From contig NZ_CP048289.1 in assembly GCF_014084105.1 (NCBI RefSeq), positions 5,961,922-6,025,921 of the forward strand: a DNA stretch of 64,000 nucleotides, written 5' to 3'. Below, in pieces: positions 44,857 through 62,449 of this stretch. The DNA comes from Streptacidiphilus sp. P02-A3a. GTDB lineage: Bacteria > Actinomycetota > Actinomycetes > Streptomycetales > Streptomycetaceae. The notes beneath the pieces were generated by a model. That model made no database searches and was not told the DNA's origin. It was given only the letters and a program-made list of their open reading frames with translations. How positions within the stretch are numbered: the first letter of the stretch is position 1; each line of letters begins with the position of its first letter. The translations under genes and the position numbers were made by a program.

Positions 44857-46233
44857 TCAGTCGGCGCCCAGGGCGACCGCCTCGTTCACCACCAGTTCCT
44901 CGATCCCGTGGAGCAGCGCCTCGATGTCCGGCTTCGGCAGTCGGCCGGGGTCCGCCGTGACCGACAGTTCCACGGAGCCCGGGGCGTGTTGGGCGTCCAG
45001 GGCGAAGCTGGCGCCGAGGCGCGGCGGGCACTCCTCCGGCCAGCTCAGTGTGGTCAGCGGCCTCGACCGGACCAGCGGCAGCTTGGACGGGTCGCCCTCC
45101 ACCGGGTAGTGCGGCACCAGGTCACGGCGGTCGTTGAAGATGCAGCTGCGGTCGGCGACCGTGCCCTCCTGCTCCAGCATCCGCTCGATGTCCTGGTCCA
45201 GCAGCCGCTTCCGGTAGTAGGCGTTGCGGTAGGTGGACAGCGTGACCGCCTGGGCGCGGCGCAGCACCTCGGCGAACTCGCGCTCGGAGTGCGGTAGATG
45301 GAGCAGTCCTTCCTGCGCCACCGTGCTCACCGCGTGGGTCAGGTCGGAGCGGAACCGGTTGCTGACCACCACCTGGAACATCGGGTCCGGGGTGCCGGTC
45401 AGCCGGAACAGCATCACCGACGCCGCCGCCAGCAGCACCGAGGAGCTCCCCACCCGGTGCCCGGCCGAGACCAGGTCCACCGCGCGGGCCAGCGACGGCG
45501 AGTTCAGCACCGCGAGCGGGAAGGTCTCGGCCGGGGGTCCGGCCGGGGGCTCCGCGAAGACCGCCCGGGGGCCGAGCCGCAGCTTCTTCGCCCAGAACTC
45601 ACGGGCTCCGGCGTCCCGTTTGCGGCCCCGTTCCGAGGTCTGGAAGGCGGCCTCGTCGAGCGGCCGCAGGTACGGGTACCGCTGTCGCAACCGTTCCGGC
45701 GACTCGCCACCGGCCAGGGCGAACAGGTCCATCACCGCCCGGGACAGGCCCCAGCCGTCCACCGCCGTATGGGACAGGCAGAACCCCACGAAGGTCATCA
45801 GTCCGCCGGTGTCCACCACCGCGATCCGGATCGGCAGCTCGACGGCGCAGTCGAACGACGTCGCGACCAGCCCGGCCAGCAGTTCGCGTCCCCGCTCCTC
45901 GGCGTGGTCCGCGTCGGCCTCCAGCAGGTGCACCGGGACGCTTCCCTCGGCGTCCAGGAACTGGCGCAGCTCACCGTTCCGGTCCGGTGCCAGCCGGGTC
46001 CGCAGCGACGGGTGCAGTCCGAGCAGCTTCGGCACGGCCTCCAGCACCCGGGGTACCGGGATTCCCGGCTCCACCGGGAAGCCGATGAAGATGTTGTAGT
46101 GGTGGGCCCCCTCGCCCAGCACGCGCACCGCGTCCCAGATGGCCTGCTGGCCCCAGGTGGCCGGCCCGGTGCCGGAACTCCCGGACGAGAAGCCGACGTT
46201 CTCCACTCGACTCACACGCGTAGTCACGGTCAT
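44857..46233 (-). CDS. Stand-alone condensation-domain (acyltransferase) protein
   Basis: A 458-residue protein with the CoA-dependent acyltransferase fold of NRPS condensation domains and PapA acyltransferases. The active-site motif reads LSHTAVDGWG. The second His and the Asp-Gly of HHxxxDG are kept, while the first His is Ser. A later VVVSNRFR segment corresponds to the DFG-like latch region. Such free-standing enzymes join acyl groups to alcohols or amines, often in natural-product assembly. The ATG at 46233 is used here. A GTG at 46227 with better spacing from GGGA is possible. It is about 6 kb from the PKS genes. Confidence 0.82.
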   Translation of the reverse strand: MTVTTRVSRVENVGFSSGSSGTGPATWGQQAIWDAVRVLGEGAHHYNIFIGFPVEPGIPVPRVLEAVPKLLGLHPSLRTRLAPDRNGELRQFLDAEGSVPVHLLEADADHAEERGRELLAGLVATSFDCAVELPIRIAVVDTGGLMTFVGFCLSHTAVDGWGLSRAVMDLFALAGGESPERLRQRYPYLRPLDEAAFQTSERGRKRDAGAREFWAKKLRLGPRAVFAEPPAGPPAETFPLAVLNSPSLARAVDLVSAGHRVGSSSVLLAAASVMLFRLTGTPDPMFQVVVSNRFRSDLTHAVSTVAQEGLLHLPHSEREFAEVLRRAQAVTLSTYRNAYYRKRLLDQDIERMLEQEGTVADRSCIFNDRRDLVPHYPVEGDPSKLPLVRSRPLTTLSWPEECPPRLGASFALDAQHAPGSVELSVTADPGRLPKPDIEALLHGIEELVVNEAVALGAD

Positions 46234-46423
46234 TCCCGGAGTTTCGCGTACCTCCAGCCCCGGTGTCGAGACCTCTCCGACCGCTTCGACCACGTCGTCC
46301 GCCTCGGCGCGTCCGGCCGCGTGGCGGCGCTTCGGATCACCCGTCGGCCGTGGCGCCGGGCGAGTCGTACGACCGGTTCACCGCCGTTCGCCTGTTGCCG
46401 GGTGGGCCGCCAACTCGCCTCAT

Positions 46424-46464
46424 TGGTATAGACCTTGACACCCCATCGGCCGCCGGGCCAGATT
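46424..46464 (+). promoter_or_regulatory. Chitinase promoter with dre-like operator
   Basis: TGGTATAGACCT (46424-46435) matches 10 of 12 positions of the dre core and resembles the direct-repeat elements of known Streptomyces chitinase promoters. It overlaps by one base a consensus -35 TTGACA (46435-46440), followed after 18 bases by CAGATT (46459-46464). Confidence 0.7.
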
Positions 46465-46535
46465 GTCCGTGCACGCGCGGCGCCGGCCCGGGACCGCTCG
46501 CGTGGCGTGTCCCCGTCGACATCACCTGAGGTGGA

Positions 46536-47813
46536 ATGATGCGAAGAGTCACAGCCTGCTTCCTGAGTCCGGCGGTCGCCCTGCTCGTCGCCTCCGGCGC
46601 CCTGTTACTCACCGACGGGACGAGTGCGGCCTCCGCACCGCTGCCCGCCTCGGCGCAGCGGGCGCTCGGCAGCAACTGGTACGCGGCCGCGCCGTACGTC
46701 GACGTGAACGGCGCCAATCCCCCGGATCTCGGCCAGGTGATGGCCGCGACCGGGCAGAAGGCGTTCGACCTGGCCTATGTCGTCGCCGCCAAGCGCAAGG
46801 ACTGCGACGCGGTCTGGGCCGGGCGGGCGCACACGCCCGTCTCGGCGGTTCCGGTGGGCGGCGGCGTCGGCAACCTGCAGACCACCGGCGGCGCGCTGGC
46901 CGTGAGCTTCGGCGGCCCCACCGGCGTCCCGCTCGGCGAGGCCTGCGGCGACGCGTACGTGACGGCCGACACCGAGGCCACCGTGCTCTACCAACTCGGC
47001 GCGAGCGCCCTGGACATCGATGTGGAGGGACCGGAACTGGCTGATCCCGCCGCTGTCGCCGCCGAGATCGGCGCGGCCCAGGTGGAGCAGCAGCGGAACC
47101 CGGGGATGTACGTCTCGATCACCGTGCCGACCTCCCCCACCGGGGTGGACAGCGACGTGGTGTCGCTGCTGCGGACCGCCCTCGGCCTCGGCTTCCGGCC
47201 GAACAGTTTCACCATCAAGCCGGAGGGCGCCGGCTTCACCGGCGCGGCGTCCGAGATCACCGCGCTCCAGGACTTCAACGCCCAACTGGCCGGTGTCTTC
47301 GGCTGGGACCCGGCCACCGCCTACGCGTACGAGGGAATCGACCAGACCGTCGGCCGCACCGGCGAGGGCACCCGGCTCAGTACCGCCGACGCCGCGCGGG
47401 TGGTCGACTTCGCCCTGGCCAACAGGATGAGCAGGTACACCTTCTGGTCGGTCGGCCGGGACCGTCCGTGCGCTCCGGCGAGCGGGCTGACCGTGGGATC
47501 GGGCACGTGCAGTGGCGTGTCCCAGACGCCCTACCAGTTCACCGGCTACGCGGCGACGTTCGCGCAGGGCACGAGTCCGGAGCCGTCACCGAGTCCCACC
47601 TGGACCCCGAGCGGCAGCGCCAGCCCGAGCGCCTACCCCAGCTGCTACCCGCTGTGGAATCCGACCGCGTCCTATTCGGCCGGGCAGGGTGTCAGCGAGC
47701 CGGGCGAATGGAACTGGACGGCCGCCCAACCGAATGTCGGCGACTCCCCCTCCCCCGGCTCCAGCTACTGGAACTCCGTGGGTCAGTGCGGAGGCCCGTA
47801 CGGCCAGTCCTGA
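46536..47813 (+). CDS. Secreted GH18 chitinase-like protein with C-terminal chitin-binding module
   Basis: An exported hydrolase of 425 residues. The signal peptide spans about residues 1-32. The GH18 barrel includes the strand ALDIDVEGPEL, in which Asp160, Asp162 and catalytic Glu164 keep the DxDxE core of the family, although the first Asp of DxxDxDxE is absent. A Ser/Pro linker (about 350-370) leads to a CBM5/12-like module with CYPLWNPTASYSAGQGVSE and paired tryptophans. Codon 24 (46605-46607) is TTA, which in streptomycetes makes translation depend on the bldA tRNA. Confidence 0.88.
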   Translation: MMRRVTACFLSPAVALLVASGALLLTDGTSAASAPLPASAQRALGSNWYAAAPYVDVNGANPPDLGQVMAATGQKAFDLAYVVAAKRKDCDAVWAGRAHTPVSAVPVGGGVGNLQTTGGALAVSFGGPTGVPLGEACGDAYVTADTEATVLYQLGASALDIDVEGPELADPAAVAAEIGAAQVEQQRNPGMYVSITVPTSPTGVDSDVVSLLRTALGLGFRPNSFTIKPEGAGFTGAASEITALQDFNAQLAGVFGWDPATAYAYEGIDQTVGRTGEGTRLSTADAARVVDFALANRMSRYTFWSVGRDRPCAPASGLTVGSGTCSGVSQTPYQFTGYAATFAQGTSPEPSPSPTWTPSGSASPSAYPSCYPLWNPTASYSAGQGVSEPGEWNWTAAQPNVGDSPSPGSSYWNSVGQCGGPYGQS

Positions 47814-47827
47814 CGGATGGTCAGTTG

Positions 47828-47858
47828 TCGGCGCGACGGGGTCTCCCCGCCGCGCCGA
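47828..47858. terminator. Bidirectional hairpin terminator
   Basis: A 14 bp inverted repeat with one G-T pair (47828-47841 and 47845-47858) and a three-base loop lies between the convergent chitinase and TetR genes. Confidence 0.82.
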
Positions 47859-47870
47859 CGGCGTTCCCGG

Positions 47871-48497
47871 CTACGCCGCCGCCCGGCCCACCGCGGGGAC
47901 GGCCGGGCAGCGCAGGCTGTCCATGGTGAACGAGAGCAGCCGGTCGACGTCGGCCGAGCCGCCGGACTGCTCGCACACCCAGGCGACGCCGCTGACGAGT
48001 TGCAGCACCTCCGCGGTGGTGGCGTCGGGCCGGATCACCCCGGCCTGCTGGCCGTGCTCCAGCAGTAGCGTCCCGGCCTCGGCCATGACCTGACAGGAGG
48101 GGTTGAGCGGCGAGTTCTGGTTGCCCATGGAGGGGACCAGCGCCGCGACCAGGCCCCGGTAGACGCTCATGTGGGAGACCAGCGAGCGCAGCCAGACGGC
48201 GAGCGCGGCGGCCGGGTCGGGACCGGCGACCAGCTCCCGCGCCTCGGTCAGCACCGCCTCCGTCCAGTCCTGCGCGACCGCGTCCAACAGCGCCTCCCTG
48301 GTGGGGAAGTGACGGTAGAGAGTGGCCACGCCGACGCCCGCCCGCTTGGCGATGTCGTCGAGGAAGACGTCCGCTCCGTGCTTGGCGAAGGAGTCCCTGG
48401 CCTCGGCCAACAGCCGTTCGTAGTTGCGGCGGGCGTCCGCGCGCATCGGGCGGGCGGCGGGGCGGGGTGCCGCCGGGCCTGCGGGCGTCTTCTCCAT
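47871..48497 (-). CDS. TetR family regulator of the adjacent MFS pump
   Basis: A 208-residue repressor. The HTH is in RLLAEARDSFAKHGADVFLDDIAKRAGVGVATLYRHFPTREALLDAV. The C-terminal domain has the SBI-type layout of actinobacterial TetR proteins next to EmrB/QacA pumps. The ATG at 48497 has GGAG six bases upstream. It diverges from the MFS gene over two palindromes that it very probably binds. Confidence 0.93.
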   Translation of the reverse strand: MEKTPAGPAAPRPAARPMRADARRNYERLLAEARDSFAKHGADVFLDDIAKRAGVGVATLYRHFPTREALLDAVAQDWTEAVLTEARELVAGPDPAAALAVWLRSLVSHMSVYRGLVAALVPSMGNQNSPLNPSCQVMAEAGTLLLEHGQQAGVIRPDATTAEVLQLVSGVAWVCEQSGGSADVDRLLSFTMDSLRCPAVPAVGRAAA

Positions 48498-48518
48498 CAC
48501 GCGCTCCTGGTTGCCAAT

Positions 48519-48565
48519 CGGAGGAGTCCTCCGTATTATCCGTTACTGAAGGGGAGGATACCTCC
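48519..48565. promoter_or_regulatory. Twin GGAGGA-type TetR operators
   Basis: CGGAGGA-G-TCCTCCG (48519-48533) and GGAGG-ATA-CCTCC (48553-48565) share the same half-site. They flank an AT-rich promoter stretch (GTATTATCCGTTACTG) between the divergent TetR and MFS genes. Confidence 0.82.
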
Positions 48566-48642
48566 GTTTCCAAATATGTGCGCGCCTGCCGCCGGCCGAG
48601 CCGGTCTCGCGCGGCGCGCACCGACCCGACCACGGGAGAGTC

Positions 48643-50163
48643 GTGACCGAGAACAGCGTCGCACTGGACAACCCTGGTACCAAGAATCCGGACGGCTCGC
48701 CGTCCGGCCCCGCCCCCCGCACCGGTCTGGCCCTCGCCGTGATCCTGACCTGCCAGTTGATGGTGGTGCTCGACTCGGCGGTGGTGACCATCGCCCTGCC
48801 CGACATTCAGCGCACCCTGCACTTCTCCACCGTCGGCCTGTCCTGGGTGCAGAACGCCTACATGCTGGCCTTCGGTGGCCTGCTGCTGCTCGGCGGACGC
48901 ACCGGCGACATCTTCGGCCGCCGCAAGACCTTCATCTACGGCGTCGGCCTGTTCACCATCGCTTCGCTGGTCGGCGGCCTGGCCAACTCGTCCGGGCTGC
49001 TGCTGGTCGCCCGCGCGGCCCAGGGCCTCGGCGCCGCGGTCGCCGCGCCCAGCACCCTGGCCCTGATCATCACCACATATCAGGACGCCACGAAGCGCGC
49101 CCGGGCGATCGCCCTCTACTCCACCGTCACTGGCGCCGGGGCCGCGATCGGCCTGATCCTCGGTGGTGTGCTCACCACCGAGGCCTCCTGGCGCTGGGTG
49201 TTCTTCATCAACGTGCCCTTCGGCGTGGCCGTGGTGCTGCTCACCCCGCTGGTGATCCGCGAGCCCGAGCGGATCCGCGGACGGCTGGACATCCCCGGCG
49301 CGCTGACCGCGACCGCCGGAACCGTCGCCCTGGTGTACGGCTTCATCCGGGCCGCCTCCAACGGCTGGGGCGACGGCGCCGCGATCGGCTCGCTGGTGGC
49401 CGCGGTGGTCCTGCTGGTCGGCTTCGTGCTGATCGAGGCCCGCACCCAGCAGCCGCTGGTGCCGCTGGGCCTGCTGGCGCAGCGCACCCGGGGCGGGTCC
49501 TACCTGGCCCTGCTGCTGGTCGCCGCGTCGATGTTCGGCATGTTCTTCTTCCTCACCCAGTACCTCCAGAACGTCCTCGGCTACAGCCCGCTGCGCGCCG
49601 GATTCGCGTTCCTGCCGTTCGCGGTGTTCATGTTCGTCGGCGCGGCCGTGGTGCAGCCGCTGGTGGCCAAGCTCGGCGGTGTTGCCGTGCTGATCGCCGG
49701 AACGGTGCTGGTCGGCGTCGGTCTGCTGTGGCTGACCCAGGTCGGCGCCGGCACCAGCTACGCGGGCGGGGTGCTCGGCCCGGTGGTGCTCTTCGGCCTC
49801 GGCGGCGGATTCGCCTTCGTGCCGCTGAGCCTGGCCATCCTCGGCGGCGTGCCGCCGGAGGACTCCGGCACCGCCTCCGGCATCCTGCAGGCGACCCAGC
49901 AGGTCGGCGGCTCGCTCGGGACCGCCGTCCTGGTCACCTTCTTCAACACCGCTGTGCGTCACCCCGGCGGCCAGATCTCGCTGAACCCGCTGCTGGAGGC
50001 CCGCCGGGCGCTGTCGCACGGGGTCGACGTGACGATGGGGGTCTCCGCCGCGTTCGCCGCCGGTGCGCTGCTGCTGATCCTGGCCCTGATCAGGCTGCCG
50101 CGCCCGGACGCCGCCGCGCCGTCGGCAGTCGAGGAGGTGGACCAGACCGCCGCCGTGGGCTGA
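48643..50163 (+). CDS. MFS drug exporter, DHA2 (EmrB/QacA) family
   Basis: A 506-residue pump with about 14 helices. The first helix LALAVILTCQLMVVLDSAVVTIALPDIQ contains the D1-type motif. Motif A reads LLLLGGRTGDIFGRRKTF, and motif C-like glycine-rich segments follow (TGAGAAIGLILGGVL). The GTG at 48643 is preceded by GGGAGAG. It is controlled by the divergent TetR gene. Its position next to the PKS region makes it a candidate for export of, or resistance to, the polyketide. Confidence 0.94.
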   Translation: MTENSVALDNPGTKNPDGSPSGPAPRTGLALAVILTCQLMVVLDSAVVTIALPDIQRTLHFSTVGLSWVQNAYMLAFGGLLLLGGRTGDIFGRRKTFIYGVGLFTIASLVGGLANSSGLLLVARAAQGLGAAVAAPSTLALIITTYQDATKRARAIALYSTVTGAGAAIGLILGGVLTTEASWRWVFFINVPFGVAVVLLTPLVIREPERIRGRLDIPGALTATAGTVALVYGFIRAASNGWGDGAAIGSLVAAVVLLVGFVLIEARTQQPLVPLGLLAQRTRGGSYLALLLVAASMFGMFFFLTQYLQNVLGYSPLRAGFAFLPFAVFMFVGAAVVQPLVAKLGGVAVLIAGTVLVGVGLLWLTQVGAGTSYAGGVLGPVVLFGLGGGFAFVPLSLAILGGVPPEDSGTASGILQATQQVGGSLGTAVLVTFFNTAVRHPGGQISLNPLLEARRALSHGVDVTMGVSAAFAAGALLLILALIRLPRPDAAAPSAVEEVDQTAAVG

Positions 50164-50294
50164 CCCCACCGAGGGCCGACCTGGATCGGTCGACGCTCGC
50201 CGGACCGGACCCCGCAGCCCGCACCAGGGCCGCGGGGAACGGTCATTTCGGCGTGCCCACGAACGGCCGCCGCGACCGTCCGCGAGGCATTGAC

Positions 50295-50307
50295 TGACGA
50301 TCCGTCA
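50295..50307. promoter_or_regulatory. TGACG-ATC-CGTCA palindrome
   Basis: A variant of the palindromes at 15973 and 44833 lies 23 bases upstream of the -35 box of the riboswitch promoter. Confidence 0.5.
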
Positions 50308-50330
50308 TCGCCGATCCGTGGTTGGACTGT

Positions 50331-50359
50331 TTGACGGCATTCGCTGCTCGCCATACCCT
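50331..50359 (+). promoter_or_regulatory. HrdB-like promoter directly before the riboswitch
   Basis: TTGACG (50331-50336) and TACCCT (50354-50359) are separated by exactly 17 bases. Transcription would begin near 50366, at the very 5' edge of the aptamer. Confidence 0.7.
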
Positions 50360-50366
50360 CTGTTCA

Positions 50367-50446
50367 GGCAAAGAGCGCCAGCGCGAAACCTCGGTTGGCT
50401 GGCCGGCAACCCTCACACTGCGGTGGGGTGCCCCGAGGAAAAGCCC
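50367..50446 (+). promoter_or_regulatory. SAM-IV-like S-adenosylmethionine riboswitch
   Basis: The aptamer contains the conserved order of the actinobacterial SAM-IV class. GCGCCAGCG pairs through GCCAGC with GCTGGC. Then come GGCTGGCCGGCAACCCTC and GCGGTGGGGTGCCCCG. The loop CCTCGG (near 50389) is complementary to CCGAGG (near 50433). From memory the usual sequences there are CCCCGG and CCGGGG, so the two sites covary and keep the pseudoknot. The closing P1 helix is short and uncertain. A second perfect hairpin (50448-50468) and a leader peptide follow. Confidence 0.75.
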
Positions 50447-50510
50447 GGTGGCATGGGGGTCATGCCACAAGCGCAGGAAGTTCCGGGGGGTTGCCCGGGT
50501 GGAGACTGTC

Positions 50511-50606
50511 ATGCAGCGAGCACATCGCCCCGTCGTCATCCATACCCTGCTCGTGTCCAGGCTCGCCGTAGACCTGGTCCGGATGGCCAGCGCACTCTGT
50601 CGTTGA
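50511..50606 (+). CDS. Short leader peptide with C-terminal Cys
   Basis: A 31-residue reading frame has GGAG six bases before its ATG. Its second half, LLVSRLAVDLVRMASALCR, matches the style of the short actinobacterial leader peptides found ahead of sulfur-metabolism operons. Those have a conserved R-x-VDL-x-R core and one Cys near the end, and ribosome stalling at Cys is thought to control downstream expression. It starts 65 bases after the aptamer. The first gene downstream is a LAL regulator, not a sulfur gene. Confidence 0.7.
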   Translation: MQRAHRPVVIHTLLVSRLAVDLVRMASALCR

Positions 50607-50944
50607 CACCGGTTCCACCGGCCCGCCGGGTCCACGTGCCCCGGCCTGGCCGCCCACTGCTCCCTGCCGGTCGCCCCGCACGGTGAATTCCACCGTCCCC
50701 TGGAGAAACGAATCCAGGGAGAACCGGGGTCCGGCCATGTTCCGCTTCCTCCGTCACTGAATGGCGGAGCAGCGGTCCACCGGTATGCGCCCGCTCCGGC
50801 GGGGGCGCCACGGTTGTGATGATGTGCCGTCAATCGACCTGAACCAGTCTGCCATTCACTCCGGCATTGTTGTGAGGATTCCGGAAATGAGGCAGGTGGT
50901 TCCGGGTACGCCGAATGGCGGCGCCCTCCACGAGGAGTCTTTTC
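50607..50944 (+). other. Leader region between the leader peptide and the LAL regulator
   Basis: These 338 bases contain small hairpins (50680-50696 and 50698-50719) and a seven-codon frame (50737-50760, MFRFLRH). A further 65-codon frame from 50761 overlaps the regulator start and does not look protein-like. Whether transcripts from the riboswitch promoter read through this part is unknown. An internal promoter in the AT-richer part (50810-50900) is possible. Confidence 0.4.
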
Positions 50945-52543
50945 ATGGAACTGGTTGAACGCGGAACCGAGATCGGCCGACTGCGGGAGGCACTGGCCCG
51001 GTGCGCGGACGGAAAGGGGGGCGTGGTCGCGCTGACCGGAGCGGTGGGCTCCGGGCGGACCGAGCTGCTGCACGGCTTCGCCACCGAGGTGGCCCGGGCC
51101 GGCGCCGTCCACCTCGGCGCGGTCGGCTCGCCGATGGAGCGCGAACTGCCGCTGGCGCTGCTGGTACAGCTGTTCCAGAACGCGCCGCTCGACGCCTCGG
51201 CGGCCGCCGAGGTCTGCGCGCTGCTCACCGAGGGGATCCGCAACGCGGACTCGGACAGCTCCCCGGGGCGGCTCACGGTGAGCGTGCTGCACGGCCTGGC
51301 CGGCGCGCTGCTGGCGCTGGCCGAGGCGAGACCGCTGGTCATCAGCGTCGACGACGTGCAGTACGCGGACCCGCAGTCGCTGGAGTGCCTGCTCTACCTG
51401 GTCCGCCGGACCCGGCAGTCCCGGGTGCTGGTGGTACTGGGCGAGCGGGAGTTCGCGGTCGCGGCCCATCCGCTGTTCGACACCGAACTGGTCCGGCAGC
51501 CGCACTACGACCGGGTCCGGCTGCGGCTGCTGTCCCCCGACGGCTCGGCCCAGCTGCTGGGCGCCCGGCTCGGCCAGGACGCCGCCAAGCGCCTGGCCTC
51601 CGGCTTCCACTCGGCCACCGGCGGCAACCCGCTGCTGCTGCGCGCGCTGGTACTGGAGTACGAGTGGGCCCGGGACACCGGGGCCGGGCAGGCCCTGGAG
51701 CAGCTGCTGGCCGGCGAGACCTTCCGCCGGGACCTGCTCAGCTGCCTCTACCGGCTGGACCCGGCGGTGCTGGAGGTGGCCCGGGCCCTGGCCGTGGCCG
51801 CCGGACCGCAGTCACCGGCGGACCTGGCGGAGCTGGCCGGACTGTCGGAGCGGAGCACCGCCCGCGCGGTCGAGGCGCTGACCGTCGCCGGCCTGCTGTC
51901 CCGGGGGGACTTCCGCCACCCGGCGATCCGCGAGCACGTGCTCGGCACCATGACCAGCGAGCAGCAGCGCACCCTGCGCGGCCGGTTGGCGCTGGCCGCC
52001 GCCGGGACGCGGACGACCGGCGTCCAACCCGGGGCGAGCGCCCTGCGGCAGCGCTCGGCGGCGCTGCGCGAGGCCGTGGCGGAGCTCCAGGGCTCGGGCC
52101 ACGACGAGGAGTTGGCACACGCCCTGGCCGACCTCAGCCTGGCCTACCAGGCACTCGGCGAGACCGGGCGGGCGCTGATGACCGCCCGCCGGGCCCTGAA
52201 GATCGCCGAGGACCAGGGCCTCGACGCGCTGTGCGAACTGCTGGCGCCGCAGGTCGCCGCGGTGCCGTTCGGGGTGCGCTCGCTGCCCCGGCAGGGGGGT
52301 CGGCGCGGCCCCGTGGCAGGGACGGCGCCGCGGATCGAGGACGACAGCGTGACCGAGCTCAGCGACGCCGAGCGGCGGGTGGCCGAACTGGCGGCGCAGG
52401 GCCTGATGAACCGGGAGATCGCGGCCAGGCTGTTCATCACGGTGAGCACGGTGGAGCAGCATCTGACCCGGGTCTACCGGAAGTTGGGGGTGACCCGGCG
52501 GCTCGACCTGATGCCCAGGTTCGACGCGGACCTCGCCGGGTGA
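50945..52543 (+). CDS. LuxR-type regulator of LAL class, half-length
   Basis: A 532-residue regulator. The N-terminal ATPase has Walker A GAVGSGRT (32-39) and Walker B LVISVDDV (131-138). The C-terminal LuxR HTH is TELSDAERRVAELAAQGLMNREIAARLFITVSTVEQHLTRVYRKLGV (about 469-515). LAL regulators are normally about 900-1000 residues. Here most of the central helical repeat region is missing, although the frame is intact. GAGGAGT precedes the ATG at 50945. It is the likely pathway activator of the PKS genes that start 218 bases downstream. Confidence 0.92.
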   Translation: MELVERGTEIGRLREALARCADGKGGVVALTGAVGSGRTELLHGFATEVARAGAVHLGAVGSPMERELPLALLVQLFQNAPLDASAAAEVCALLTEGIRNADSDSSPGRLTVSVLHGLAGALLALAEARPLVISVDDVQYADPQSLECLLYLVRRTRQSRVLVVLGEREFAVAAHPLFDTELVRQPHYDRVRLRLLSPDGSAQLLGARLGQDAAKRLASGFHSATGGNPLLLRALVLEYEWARDTGAGQALEQLLAGETFRRDLLSCLYRLDPAVLEVARALAVAAGPQSPADLAELAGLSERSTARAVEALTVAGLLSRGDFRHPAIREHVLGTMTSEQQRTLRGRLALAAAGTRTTGVQPGASALRQRSAALREAVAELQGSGHDEELAHALADLSLAYQALGETGRALMTARRALKIAEDQGLDALCELLAPQVAAVPFGVRSLPRQGGRRGPVAGTAPRIEDDSVTELSDAERRVAELAAQGLMNREIAARLFITVSTVEQHLTRVYRKLGVTRRLDLMPRFDADLAG

Positions 52544-52590
52544 GCCCGGCCGGTGGCCCGGCTCCGACTCCGTCCCGGGCCGCCGGTGGT

Positions 52591-52609
52591 CCGACCCCGT
52601 AGGGGTCGG
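52591..52609 (+). terminator. Hairpin after the LAL gene
   Basis: A perfect 8 bp inverted repeat (52591-52598 and 52602-52609) with a three-base loop lies 47 bases after the LAL stop. It could terminate that transcript, or it could be a protein-binding palindrome, since it overlaps one TAGGGGT copy. Confidence 0.55.
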
Positions 52610-52653
52610 GGCGGAGGTTAGGGGTTTGAGGAGTCGGCACCGCACTCGATAAT
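52600..52653 (+). promoter_or_regulatory. Putative PKS promoter with TAGGGGT direct repeats
   Basis: TAGGGGT occurs at 52600-52606 and 52619-52625, 19 bases apart. It abuts a weak -35 (TTTGAG, 52625-52630), and a -10 like GATAAT lies at 52648-52653. Direct repeats next to a poor -35 are what an activator-dependent promoter would show. Binding by the LAL regulator is inferred. Confidence 0.5.
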
Positions 52654-52761
52654 GGAGACATTCCAACGACATGCACGGTGGCCTTCCGCTGCCCTTCGCA
52701 GTGTCGGACGGGTGCGTCGGGGAATTTGCCTCCCGGGCGGTACCGCGAGGGGGGAGAATTC

Positions 52762-62373
<9,612 letters not shown>

Positions 62374-62449
62374 CGTTCAGGCCGCTGTTCCCGCACCGGA
62401 GAACGCGCCCGAACCGGGCACCCATGACTAACGAAGAGGCTGAGACCGC

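Noticed and set aside
50761-50958. Frame of 65 codons before the LAL regulator
   Set aside because: It starts right after another short frame without a ribosome binding site, overlaps the regulator start and has no protein-like character.
62424-62449. Earlier ATG at 62424 as the start of the second PKS protein
   Set aside because: It is in a different frame from the docking domain and KS. The ATG at 62450 opens the correct frame.
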